This document shows positions 17,406 through 25,954 of a stretch of DNA of 64,000 bases, one piece after another. The translations under genes and the position numbers were made by a program. This DNA comes from CAVYXZ01 sp965223835 (GTDB lineage: Bacteria; Chloroflexota; Anaerolineae; Aggregatilineales; Phototrophicaceae), in assembly GCA_965223835.1 (NCBI GenBank), contig CBDCXQ010000001.1, positions 4,278,001 to 4,342,000 on the forward strand, read 5' to 3'. A model generated the notes under the pieces. That model searched no databases. It was not told where the DNA came from and saw only the letters and a program-made list of their open reading frames with translations. The stretch's first letter is position 1. Each line of letters begins with the position of its first letter.

Positions 17406-17555
17406 CCAATCTCTCAGGTGGTCTTAACGGCGGTTGTGCCGTGACCGTGCGATAATTGAGATGGGTCACAATACCCCGCATAATGTGGGGTTATTGAAAT
17501 CTTGCATTCCCTTACAATAAATCACAAGTCTTCGTCAAGCAAAATTGAGAACTCT
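17406..17555 (+). promoter_or_regulatory. Upstream region of the ABC exporter operon, duplicated at 13896
   Basis: This region is shared with 13896-14046. It contains an inverted repeat around ACCCCGCATAATGTGGGGT (about 17470-17490), which could end transcription arriving from the left. A weak promoter pair, TTATTG and TACAAT separated by 16 bases, follows before the ABC start. Assignment is tentative. Confidence 0.4.
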
Positions 17556-18509
17556 ATGATCGAAGTACAGGAACTCACCAAAGATTTTGACGATTTTCGC
17601 GCCGTCGATCACATCAATTTGCAGGTAACTGCCGGGTCGGTGCTGGCACTGCTGGGACCTAATGGCGCGGGCAAAACCACCAGCGTGCGCATGATGACCT
17701 CGATCCTCGCGCCGACTTCGGGCAAGGCCAGTATTGCCGGTTATGATGTCGTGCAGCACCCCGAACAGGTACGGGCACACGTGGGTGTGTTGACCGAGCA
17801 GCACGGCCTGTATGAACGTATGAAAGCGCTGGAATATCTCGACTTTTTTGGCCGCATCTATCACCTCAATGGGCGGCAGCGCAAAGACCGCGCCCTGAGC
17901 CTCATGGAGCGTTTTGGGCTAGGTTCTGCGCTGGATAAACGCCTCGGCGAATACTCCAAAGGGATGAAACAAAAACTGGCATTGGTACGCGCCATGCTCC
18001 ACAATCCGCCGGTGCTGCTGCTGGATGAACCCACCTCGGCGATGGACCCGCAGAGCGCCAAACAGGTCCGTGACGCCATTGTCGAACTGCAACGCGATGA
18101 CCGCACCTTCCTGATTACCACCCACAACCTCAACGAAGCGCAGGTACTGGCAAATCGCATCGCCATTATTCGGCATGGGCGCATTATCGCTAACGGCTCG
18201 TTTACCGAACTGGCCCGGCAATTTGTGGGCGATCCATTGATGGAACTGCACATCAACGGTCATGTCAACGGGCTGGCGCACGACATCAGCGATCTGGTGC
18301 AGGTGCAGGAAACCGGCGACGATTGGCTGCGCTACCGGGTACCTGACCCGCGTGTGATGAATCCTAATGTGCTGCGCAAAATTGCCGGACTGGGTATTGA
18401 GGTGGTGACGCTTGCGCCGGTCACACAATCGCTCGAAGACATCTATCTGCAAGTGGTCAAAGAAGACGAAGCGCAGGAGGCCCACGTCAATGGCAACCAT
18501 CACCAATAA
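17556..18509 (+). CDS. ABC-2 type exporter ATP-binding protein
   Basis: A 317-residue ATPase of the NatA/CcmA type. Walker A is GPNGAGKTTSVR, followed by TEQHGLYERM at the Q-loop region, the signature YSKGMKQKLALVRAM, Walker B VLLLDEPTSAMDP and the switch His in FLITTHNLNE. The C-terminal extension is of the DUF4162 kind. It powers the permease encoded by the next gene, which overlaps it by 20 bp. The start MIEVQELTKDF was chosen as the conserved N-terminus; the ribosome site is weak. Its first codons and promoter are duplicated at 13896-14100. Confidence 0.95.
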   Translation: MIEVQELTKDFDDFRAVDHINLQVTAGSVLALLGPNGAGKTTSVRMMTSILAPTSGKASIAGYDVVQHPEQVRAHVGVLTEQHGLYERMKALEYLDFFGRIYHLNGRQRKDRALSLMERFGLGSALDKRLGEYSKGMKQKLALVRAMLHNPPVLLLDEPTSAMDPQSAKQVRDAIVELQRDDRTFLITTHNLNEAQVLANRIAIIRHGRIIANGSFTELARQFVGDPLMELHINGHVNGLAHDISDLVQVQETGDDWLRYRVPDPRVMNPNVLRKIAGLGIEVVTLAPVTQSLEDIYLQVVKEDEAQEAHVNGNHHQ

Positions 18510-20007
18510 TCAATCGATCCCTGCCGCAGCCCCAGCCACCAATTGGCGGCGCACGCTCAGCAATGCGCTGATTATCACGCGGCGTGAAGTGCGCGATAGC
18601 TTCCGCGATTGGCGCATTCTGGCCCCGATTGTGATCCTGACGCTGGTATTCCCGGCATTGGCCCAATTTATCGCCGGGCGGTTTTCGAATTTCGTGGCGG
18701 AATATGGCGCGGAAATCGTGGCCGAGCGCACCATTCCCTTTATGCTGATGATCGTCGGCTTCTTCCCCATTTCGATCTCACTGGTGATCGCGCTGGAAAC
18801 CTTCGTCGGCGAAAAAGAACGGCGTAGCCTGGAGCCACTGCTCAGCACCCCGTTGACCAATACCGAACTGTACATCGGCAAAACGCTGGCCGCGATGATC
18901 CCGCCGCTGGTCGCCAGTTATGGCGGGATGCTGGTCTATCTTGCCAGTCTGGTGTTTGGCGAACTGCAATGGCGTCCGCAAAGTCTGCTTGTGGTGCAGA
19001 TTATGCTGCTTACGACCGTGCAGGCACTGGTGATGGTTACGGGGGCGGTCGTGGTTTCCAGCCAAACAACCAGTACGCGGGCGGCTAATTTGCTGGCGAG
19101 TTTCATCATTATCCCGATGGCACTGCTCATTCAGGGCGAAAGCGCGGTCATGTTCCTCGCTCCCGACGCTGAATCGCCCAACGGCATCGGCGCATTGTGG
19201 GCCATCATCGTTGGCATGGCTGTCGTCGTCGTGTTGCTACTGCGCGTGGGCAACAGTATTTTCAATCGCGAAGAATTGTTAGGCCGCACAATAGATCAAC
19301 TCAACCTTCGCGGAACGATCCGGCGCATTTGGCGAAATACGCGACTGGTGGATAATAATGACACCGTCGCCCGCAATATTGTTGAGTGGTATCGTAAAGG
19401 CATCCCATTTACGTTGGGCCGGTTAGGACTGGCGCGGGGCTTAGCATTCATTATCTTTGCTGCCGCGCTGATCTTCGGCTATACACTGGGCCTGCAACCC
19501 CAATGGCAGTTACCATTGCCTGAGACTTTTGCTGTCACTGACACCTCTAGCAATATTCGAACATTCCTCAATATCCCCACCGAAGCTGGACTGTTATCGT
19601 TTATCTTCTGGCAGAATAGCCGCGTGCTGTTGGGGACAACCCTGCTGGCGTTATTCACGTTTGGCATCGGCGGGCTGCTGATCGCGCCTACGTTTGTCAT
19701 TCTGGGTTACATTTTCGCCCAGATTATTCAAGCTGGTTGGGACCCCATGATTATCGCGGTTACGGTGCTACCACATGGCATCGTCGAGATCCCCATCATC
19801 TGGTTAGCGACAGCGGCAGCGGTGCGATTGGGGGCGTCCATCACGAAACCGCCGGAAGGCATGACCGTCGGGCAAAGCTGGCTACTGGCAGTGGGTGATA
19901 CGATCAAGCTCTGGTTGGGCATCATCCTGCCTGGCTTAGTGATCGCGGCGCTGTTGGAATCATTCTTGACTCCGGCACTGGTCACGGCCTTCCTCGCCAG
20001 CGGATAA
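18490..20007 (+). CDS. ABC-2 permease fused to a SpoIIM-like domain
   Basis: A 505-residue membrane protein. GGAGG lies nine bases before ATG 18490, inside the ATPase gene. The N-terminal half (residues 1 to about 270) is a NatB-type ABC-2 permease with about six membrane spans (VSISLVIALETFVGEKERRSLEPLLSTP is its typical motif). From about residue 295 the sequence changes to a SpoIIM/Stage-II-sporulation-M-like domain: LLSFIFWQNSRVLLGTTLLALFTFG and VLPHGIVEIPIIWLATAAAVRLG. The fusion is unusual; the substrate exported is unknown. A second, diverged copy of its last 30 residues lies at 20722. Confidence 0.88.
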   Translation: MATITNNQSIPAAAPATNWRRTLSNALIITRREVRDSFRDWRILAPIVILTLVFPALAQFIAGRFSNFVAEYGAEIVAERTIPFMLMIVGFFPISISLVIALETFVGEKERRSLEPLLSTPLTNTELYIGKTLAAMIPPLVASYGGMLVYLASLVFGELQWRPQSLLVVQIMLLTTVQALVMVTGAVVVSSQTTSTRAANLLASFIIIPMALLIQGESAVMFLAPDAESPNGIGALWAIIVGMAVVVVLLLRVGNSIFNREELLGRTIDQLNLRGTIRRIWRNTRLVDNNDTVARNIVEWYRKGIPFTLGRLGLARGLAFIIFAAALIFGYTLGLQPQWQLPLPETFAVTDTSSNIRTFLNIPTEAGLLSFIFWQNSRVLLGTTLLALFTFGIGGLLIAPTFVILGYIFAQIIQAGWDPMIIAVTVLPHGIVEIPIIWLATAAAVRLGASITKPPEGMTVGQSWLLAVGDTIKLWLGIILPGLVIAALLESFLTPALVTAFLASG

Positions 20008-20201
20008 TATCTCAACCGGATTTGACAACCACCCGCCAACCTGCATTACAGGGTGATCGAATTCGATTGCTGGTGTTTGTTATCAACCCCAACGCCTTAG
20101 CGTATCATCAGCTTGCTAAATCCATTTGCTGTGATACTTACGTATCAATAGATAACGCCTTGACGTTCTTAAACTGTTTTTGTTAGAAGGAGTTTTCAAT
20201 T

Positions 20202-20672
20202 ATGAAGCGCAAGTATTTTGTATCTGTTTTGCTGGTCGTGCTCCTGGTAGCAACGGCGCTGGTGGTTCAAGCGGGCAATAATAGGAATTTCCGCGCCCAC
20301 TTGAACGGTGGCAACGAAGTGCCCGCCAACGACAGCCAGGCACAGGGTCAGGCCATCTTTAACTTTAGCAAAGACGGCTCATCCCTGCACTACAAGCTGA
20401 TCGTCGCCAACATCGAAAATGTGCGGGCGGCGCACATTCACTGCGCACCGGCTGGCGTCAATGGCCCGGTTGGTGTCAGCCTGTTTGGAGGCAGCACCGT
20501 CACGGTGAACGGGATTCTAGCCGAAGCGACGGTCACTGGGCCAAATCCGGGGAATGCGTGTGGTTGGGCTGATCTGGAGGCAGTCCGCACAGCTATGGAG
20601 AGCGGCAATGCGTATGTCAACGTCCATACGACCGCGATACCCAACGGCGAAATTCGCGGCCAGATTCACTAA
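20202..20672 (+). CDS. Secreted CHRD domain protein
   Basis: A 156-residue protein preceded by AAGGAG. Residues 1-24 are a signal peptide (MKRKYFVSVLLVVLLVATALVVQA). The remainder is a CHRD domain, seen from FRAHLNGGNEVPANDSQAQGQAIF, NVRAAHIHCAPAGVNGPV and YVNVHTTAIPNGEIRGQI. CHRD domains were first described in chordin and occur in many bacterial exported proteins; their bacterial role is not established. The gene lies between the permease and a relic of a permease tail. Confidence 0.92.
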   Translation: MKRKYFVSVLLVVLLVATALVVQAGNNRNFRAHLNGGNEVPANDSQAQGQAIFNFSKDGSSLHYKLIVANIENVRAAHIHCAPAGVNGPVGVSLFGGSTVTVNGILAEATVTGPNPGNACGWADLEAVRTAMESGNAYVNVHTTAIPNGEIRGQIH

Positions 20673-20721
20673 TGACCCACTCTCTATCGTGTCGCTGATA
20701 ACCAAGAGGGATGCGCTATAA

Positions 20722-20871
20722 TTGGCTGTCATCTTGCCAGGACTAATTATCGCCGCACTGCTTGAATCATTCCTGACACCGGTGCTAGTCACGGCTTTTC
20801 TCAGCCAGGCTAAAGTGCCGTTTTCGAAAGTAGGCGTGAGCCTCAGACTCTCGCCTACGAACATCTCATAA
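20722..20871 (+). pseudogene. Relic of a SpoIIM/permease C-terminus
   Basis: The frame LAVILPGLIIAALLESFLTPVLVTAFLSQA closely matches the last 30 residues of the upstream permease (LGIILPGLVIAALLESFLTPALVTAFLASG), though about 20 of 88 bases differ. There is no start codon or upstream domain. It is a surviving tail of a second copy, separated from the first by the CHRD gene. Confidence 0.7.
20830..20858 (+). terminator. Hairpin after the permease relic
   Basis: GTAGGCGTGAG and CTCTCGCCTAC form an 11-bp stem with one mismatch and a 7-base loop, followed by a T-containing but not T-run sequence. It may terminate the ABC/CHRD transcript. Confidence 0.45.
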
Positions 20872-20892
20872 TTTATTGTGATTTCTTCGCTA

Positions 20893-20912
20893 ATCCACTT
20901 TCGTTAGTGGAT
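20893..20912 (-). terminator. Hairpin downstream of the minus-strand lipoprotein gene
   Basis: A perfect 7-bp stem (ATCCACT with AGTGGAT) and a 6-base loop lie 26 bp after the lipoprotein stop. There is no T-run, so it is a weak candidate. Confidence 0.35.
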
Positions 20913-20937
20913 GCTGGTGTTTGTTCTGACTGCGCCC

Positions 20938-21459
20938 TTATTCGGATAACCGGATTGGTAGCGTATACGAAACATCGCCCTGAATATCGCCCTCCCAGGT
21001 GGCAAAAACTTCCATGATGTAATCGCCAGGTGGTAAATTCGGTTGCCAGGTAAAACTACCAAATCGATCAAGGCTCAGGGCAAAGCGAACGAATTCAGCC
21101 GCCATCTCACCATTGGAAACTTGCCGGAGTGTAATGAAACCACCGGTAGCAAATGGTGGCGTTATCAGGATTTCCATGACCACGTCCGTCGGGAGTGGAA
21201 TAAAATCCTCGTCACTATAGGCTGGAACGAGGGCATCAGCACAAATGTCAGTACCAGACCCATTCCAACAATAAGAACCACGATCCAGATCATAGGTTCC
21301 ATGTACCGTTATCAGAATCGACTCGGATGGTGTGTCAAATTGTGTTCCGGTGGGCGGCTCCGGGGTGGGTTCGGGGGGCATGCCAAAGAAAATGTTGTTG
21401 GTTAAGGTACAACCCAGTATCGAGATTGTGAGCAACGTTCCAGCTATTAATATTCGCAT
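20938..21459 (-). CDS. Lipoprotein of unknown function
   Basis: A 173-residue protein with a lipoprotein signal (MRILIAGTLLTISILGC, lipobox ILGC). A Pro/Thr-rich linker (MPPEPTPEPPTGTQ) follows, then a beta-rich domain ending in PNLPPGDYIMEVFATWEGDIQGDVSYTLPIRL, like many extracellular Ig-like modules. It should be tethered to the outer face of the membrane. I do not recognise a named family. It stands alone between convergent and same-strand neighbours. Confidence 0.7.
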   Translation of the reverse strand: MRILIAGTLLTISILGCTLTNNIFFGMPPEPTPEPPTGTQFDTPSESILITVHGTYDLDRGSYCWNGSGTDICADALVPAYSDEDFIPLPTDVVMEILITPPFATGGFITLRQVSNGEMAAEFVRFALSLDRFGSFTWQPNLPPGDYIMEVFATWEGDIQGDVSYTLPIRLSE

Positions 21460-21815
21460 GGCACCCTCGCGTGTTTATCCCATCACCAGATGGTAGCCTA
21501 CTATACCGTGTGTTAATGAATATCTGACCCAAACAGGCAACTTCGTCTGCAGCCAAATTCATTAGTTGAAGTGAAACTATGAAGCGTTCTTAAAAGTGCG
21601 TATCGAAACCCCATCATAAGCTCTTTTGTTATCCAAAAGGCGAGACATTAGCTAAGCTATTGTACAAGAGAGAGTTGAGAAGATTGACTCCTTAACCGGG
21701 TTGTTTTCACCCCAAAAGCTGAATACTGGATACGGAACTTGTCTTGCAAAGACCATATCTGTTTCAGTTTCTGCCTGCGCATTTGCAACAATTTCCATAT
21801 GAGACCAGCAGGAAA
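21460..21815. other. Intergenic region without recognisable gene
   Basis: These 356 bp contain no convincing coding frame or RNA. They would hold the promoter of the lipoprotein gene and the 3' untranslated end of the GMC gene. I see no clear terminator or promoter. Confidence 0.4.
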
Positions 21816-23345
21816 TTATTCTGTTTCTTCACGCATCCAACTAGCCACCCGTTCCCCGATCATAATACAAGTCAGGTTCGTATTCGCACTGGGAATCGTT
21901 GGCATGACGCTGGCATCGACAACCCGCAGGTTGGAAACGCCGCGAACCCGACAGCGTTGGTCGACTACCGCCCCTGGATCACCATCTGGCCCCATCCGAA
22001 CGGTGCCGACTGGATGAACATAATGGCTAACAGTACGCTGGATATATGCTTCCAGCCATCCCTCTTGTTCAATGAGAGTTATTAGGTCTTCAGTAGATAG
22101 GGTCTCTCCATCATCTAGGTTAACCGTATGCGCACCTTGGTCAGCAAACTGCGGAGTCTGAACAAATCTACCCAATAGCCTGAACCCCTCGGCAAGCCGA
22201 CGAACATCTTCAGGATCAGAAGCAAGGTTAAGCTGAATGAAGGGTTGAGTGTGTGGATCCTGGTCGCGTAACTTGAGACTTCCGATTGACTGTGGTTTCA
22301 TGAGCTTTGCACTCAATCCAAGTACACCTTGTGATCCCAATTGAAAATGGAGGACTTGCATATCGTTCGCTTGATTAGAATGCGGTGCGGTGTAGCGGAG
22401 TACAGTTTGAAACATGGGGGTGTTGTCGTCCATGACACCCGCACGCGCTGTCCACCGAAGTCCAACCCCAGCATGATCGATGAGGTTAGTACCCACCCCA
22501 GGCAAAGAAATTTGTGGTTCAATACCCACGCTGTGCAGGTCATCATCGGGTCCGATACCAGAACGGAGCAAGATTGTCGGCGAGCCGATAGCACCGGCAC
22601 ACAGGGTAATCCGCCGAGCGTAAACTTGCTCGCGTGTACCCCCATTTTCTAATATCACACCAACTGCCCGATTTCCGTCCAATAACACCCGATCAATGAG
22701 AGAATTTGGTTTGATTGTGAGATTTGATCGCTGGCGGGCAGACTGCAAATAGGCGATCGCTGTGGAAACACGAACGCCATCACTGTCAACGTTCCACGGG
22801 CCGGTGCCGATGCCGGTAGCATCCGGGTGATTATGATCCTCAGCAAAGGGAAATCCAAGCTCAAGACACGCATCAACAAATGCTTGGTGCGACGCGGTGA
22901 GTTCCGACCGTGTGTAGCGGCGTACTGGCGTTGGCCCTTCATTTCCGTGGTAATCACCCTGTATATCTTGATCATTTTCGAGTTGAGCAAATATGGGAAG
23001 CACCTGTGCCCATGCCCAATCAGGATTCCCTAAAGCAGCCCACTCATCATAATCCGCCGGCGTACCTCGTGGCGCGAAGCACGCATTAACAGCCGAGCTA
23101 CCACCAGTGACCTTACCCCGAGGATACGTTTCCGATCTGCCCGGCACCATTTCAGCTGTGAAGCCCCAATCATGATCATTTGGAAGCGAATGCCCGTTCA
23201 GTAATGTTGTGGGGGTCTTTTCAATTTCAGGATAATCGGGTCCAGCCTCTAGCAACAATACCTGCCGCTGAGTGTCCTCTGATAAACGTGCTGCAAGTAC
23301 GGCACCTGACGATCCGGCGCCAACGATAATATCATCAAACTCCAT
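21816..23345 (-). CDS. GMC family oxidoreductase
   Basis: A 509-residue FAD enzyme of the glucose-methanol-choline family. The N-terminus FDDIIVGAGSSGAVLAARLSED is the FAD-binding fold, LLLEAGPD follows, PRGKVTGGSSAVNACFAPRG is GMC signature 1, and GAIGSPTILLRSGIGP is signature 2. The catalytic His region SHYVHPVGTVRMG and the C-terminal NLRVVDASVMPTIPSANTNL are present. It oxidises an alcohol group of an unknown substrate. Length and all motifs are normal. It appears to be monocistronic. Confidence 0.95.
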   Translation of the reverse strand: MEFDDIIVGAGSSGAVLAARLSEDTQRQVLLLEAGPDYPEIEKTPTTLLNGHSLPNDHDWGFTAEMVPGRSETYPRGKVTGGSSAVNACFAPRGTPADYDEWAALGNPDWAWAQVLPIFAQLENDQDIQGDYHGNEGPTPVRRYTRSELTASHQAFVDACLELGFPFAEDHNHPDATGIGTGPWNVDSDGVRVSTAIAYLQSARQRSNLTIKPNSLIDRVLLDGNRAVGVILENGGTREQVYARRITLCAGAIGSPTILLRSGIGPDDDLHSVGIEPQISLPGVGTNLIDHAGVGLRWTARAGVMDDNTPMFQTVLRYTAPHSNQANDMQVLHFQLGSQGVLGLSAKLMKPQSIGSLKLRDQDPHTQPFIQLNLASDPEDVRRLAEGFRLLGRFVQTPQFADQGAHTVNLDDGETLSTEDLITLIEQEGWLEAYIQRTVSHYVHPVGTVRMGPDGDPGAVVDQRCRVRGVSNLRVVDASVMPTIPSANTNLTCIMIGERVASWMREETE

Positions 23346-23757
23346 ACTTTATTCTCCTGTCAGAACTGGGTTTTACTTCTATCAAGCGAAACTTGAGCGA
23401 GCTTCCCATTTCAAGAGTTTACTCCAGTTTCAATGCCACTACGAACACTAGCTTAGCACCATAAGGCCTGTGAGTATGACGCCTGGCATCAGGTCAATTA
23501 CCAATACAATTCATGCGTCAACACAGTCTTGATATGGACATTCATAAAACCGCAGAGCAACGAACGGCAAAATAAACAGGAGAATATCCAACAGCAGGAT
23601 AAATACAGGAAGAAGTAGAAGCTAATGGTTGCGAGGAGATGCAGGATATTTGAAATTTCTGATGCATAGCTTTGCCTTAATCCCCCCTACCTGCCCAGCG
23701 GAAATGGACGAAGGGCCGCATTGCTTTGCAGTAGAGGGGGCCAGGGGGAGAGGTTAT
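23346..23757. other. Intergenic region with a long imperfect inverted repeat
   Basis: No gene is supported in these 412 bp. At about 23680-23750 a C-rich block (CCCCCCTAC) faces a G-rich block (GTAGAGGGGG) across about 50 bases, which could fold into a long imperfect hairpin near the end of galE and act as its terminator. The GMC promoter should lie in the right-hand part next to that gene's start at 23345; I could not define it. Confidence 0.35.
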
Positions 23758-24750
23758 CTAACTACGCCCAGCGTAGCCTTCGGGATTATTCTTATGCCAG
23801 TTCCACGCGGTCTCGATGATATGCGGCAGGGTGTTGAATTCCGGTTGCCAGCCGAGTTCGTCCATGATGCGCGTGCTATCGGCCACCAGCACATCCGGGT
23901 CGCCGGGACGACGCGCCCCAACATCAGCCTTGATCTCGCGTCCGGTGATCTCCCGGGCCGTGTTGAGCACTTCTTTCACCGAGTAACCCTTGCCATTGCC
24001 CAGATTATATTTGCGACTCTTGCCATCGGCCAGCGCTTCCAACGCCAGGATATGCGCGTCGGCCAGATCCATGACGTGAATATAATCGCGGATGCAGGTG
24101 CCATCGGGCGTGTTATAGTCGTCGCCGAAGATGGTCAGCTTCTCCCGTTGACCCAGCGCCGCCTGTAAGATAATCGGGATTAGATGATATTCGGGCGTGT
24201 GATCTTCGCCGATGATGCCGTCCGGGTGCGCGCCGCTGGCATTGAAGTAGCGCAGGCAGCATGACGCCATGCCATAAATGCGGTCCATCCAGTGTAATTG
24301 ACGCTCGATCATGTACTTGCTTTCGCCGTAGGGACTGCCGGGCACGATGCGCTCCTCGGCGACGATGGGCATTTTCTCCGGGTCATCGAACAGATTGGCG
24401 GTTGAGGACAGGATGAATCGTTTGACTCCCTGCGCTGCGGCGGCTTCCAGTAAATGACTGCCCGCGACGATGTTATCCCGCAGGTAGAGCCAGGGCCTTT
24501 CCATACTTTCGCCAACCAGTGTGTGCGAGGCAAAATGCAGAATTCCATCAAACTGGTGATCGGCAAACACTTGATTGACGGCTGGTTGATCTAACAGATC
24601 GCCTTCGATGAATACTGCTTCCTGATGAACCGCTTCACGGTGGCCGGTGTACAGATTGTCGAACACAACAACCTCATAATCGCGACCGATCAACTGGTCA
24701 ACGACGTGGCTGCCAATATAGCCGGCACCGCCGGTTACAAGGACCTTCAT
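23758..24750 (-). CDS. galE: UDP-glucose 4-epimerase
   Basis: A 330-residue short-chain dehydrogenase-type enzyme interconverting UDP-glucose and UDP-galactose. Visible are the NAD site VTGGAGYIGSHVV, FDNLYTGHREAV, the SSTANLF active-site Ser/Thr region and the catalytic YGESK motif, then SCCLRYFNASGAHPDG and TCIRDYIHVMDLADAH, which are specific to GalE. It serves galactose use and surface polysaccharide synthesis. It is a single gene upstream of the intergenic hairpin region. Confidence 0.95.
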   Translation of the reverse strand: MKVLVTGGAGYIGSHVVDQLIGRDYEVVVFDNLYTGHREAVHQEAVFIEGDLLDQPAVNQVFADHQFDGILHFASHTLVGESMERPWLYLRDNIVAGSHLLEAAAAQGVKRFILSSTANLFDDPEKMPIVAEERIVPGSPYGESKYMIERQLHWMDRIYGMASCCLRYFNASGAHPDGIIGEDHTPEYHLIPIILQAALGQREKLTIFGDDYNTPDGTCIRDYIHVMDLADAHILALEALADGKSRKYNLGNGKGYSVKEVLNTAREITGREIKADVGARRPGDPDVLVADSTRIMDELGWQPEFNTLPHIIETAWNWHKNNPEGYAGRS

Positions 24751-24918
24751 TTTCTCACTCCTTCAATGTGTGTTTCATTGTGGGGAATAGTATGCTTGAG
24801 TCAATAGCCGTATGCTCTATATGCCATGCTCGGATCATCATTCCATGAACCGCCGCCATTATGTGAACCGCGCCTTAAGCTCACCTAAAAGTTGACAGTC
24901 TGAGTATTGAACGCAATC

Positions 24919-25713
24919 TCAAGGTGCTGGTGCCGCTGACGGATGCACACCGGGCACTTCCAGCACCACCTCATAGGCGCTGGCATCCCGATCCAGATAA
25001 AGCGTGCGTGGCGACGATTGACGCATAATGTTCCAGAGGATCGCTAGATTCTGGCCTTCAATCCATTCCGGTTCGCCCTTTTCGGCCAGCGCCATAAAGT
25101 CCAGGCCAGTCGTCTCGCTATCCCACACCTGCAACGGGCGGGTCGAATCATACTCAAGCGACTGGACCGATAACCACGCGCCAGTTGGTTCAAACAGGAC
25201 CGGTGCGCGACTGACCTGACCGCAAAAACGCACTTGATCTTCAAAATAGCCAACCGGCCAGGATTCAGTTGAGAACGAATCGGTTTTGTGTTCCCGATCA
25301 TTGACATTCACGGAAATTACCTCAACCACCGGCGAAACTTCGCCAGGAATTTGCAAATCGGCCTGGGCATCGTAATTAAACACCGCCTGGGTCATCGTCT
25401 CAAAGACAATAAAATCCTGGATTTGCTGGTCGGTTAATTGATCCCACAGCACCTGGACCTCGAAATCGTTAAGTTCATTGACCCACACAATGCGATTATC
25501 ACCATAAATCGTACAGAGTGGAATCTGATTGCGCCCCAGAAAACTTTCGGCAAAGCGTCCGCCCACGACGTCAACCTGGAAGACAATATGTTCCGGGTTA
25601 CGATCCCACACCACCAACTGATTGTCACCGAAACTCTGGTCATTCCCGCTGCCATCCGTATCGCAGGCGGTCAGGGCTATCAGGATAAGGATCAATATCG
25701 CGACACGCCTCAT
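24919..25713 (-). CDS. Lipoprotein of unknown function
   Basis: A 264-residue protein. I start it at ATG 25713 because GGAG lies about seven bases upstream and the next residues form a lipoprotein signal (MRRVAILILILIALTAC). Longer upstream frames are not supported. The mature part is mixed alpha/beta with no recognised domain; it ends in a short Pro/Ala-rich tail. It would be attached to the outer membrane face. It diverges from the SH3 protein gene, so the 241-bp gap holds both promoters. Confidence 0.7.
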   Translation of the reverse strand: MRRVAILILILIALTACDTDGSGNDQSFGDNQLVVWDRNPEHIVFQVDVVGGRFAESFLGRNQIPLCTIYGDNRIVWVNELNDFEVQVLWDQLTDQQIQDFIVFETMTQAVFNYDAQADLQIPGEVSPVVEVISVNVNDREHKTDSFSTESWPVGYFEDQVRFCGQVSRAPVLFEPTGAWLSVQSLEYDSTRPLQVWDSETTGLDFMALAEKGEPEWIEGQNLAILWNIMRQSSPRTLYLDRDASAYEVVLEVPGVHPSAAPAP

Positions 25714-25954
25714 AAATTTACTCCAGACCTGTCTGAATAATTCCTGTTTGCATTGTATTACAAGCCCGGCGTTGCGGATAGTTGAGGCCCAGTGGAATAG
25801 GAAATTTGGAACATACCGTTTGCGCCAGCGGTTTAATCGCATATCATTGAAAGGTATAGTAACGTATGCATTTAGTAGTGATAAAGTGCGGATAATCCAC
25901 CCTTGAAATGTTATCCTTAAAATTTCATCTGGCCTCATGGAGTCTAAAGAGATC

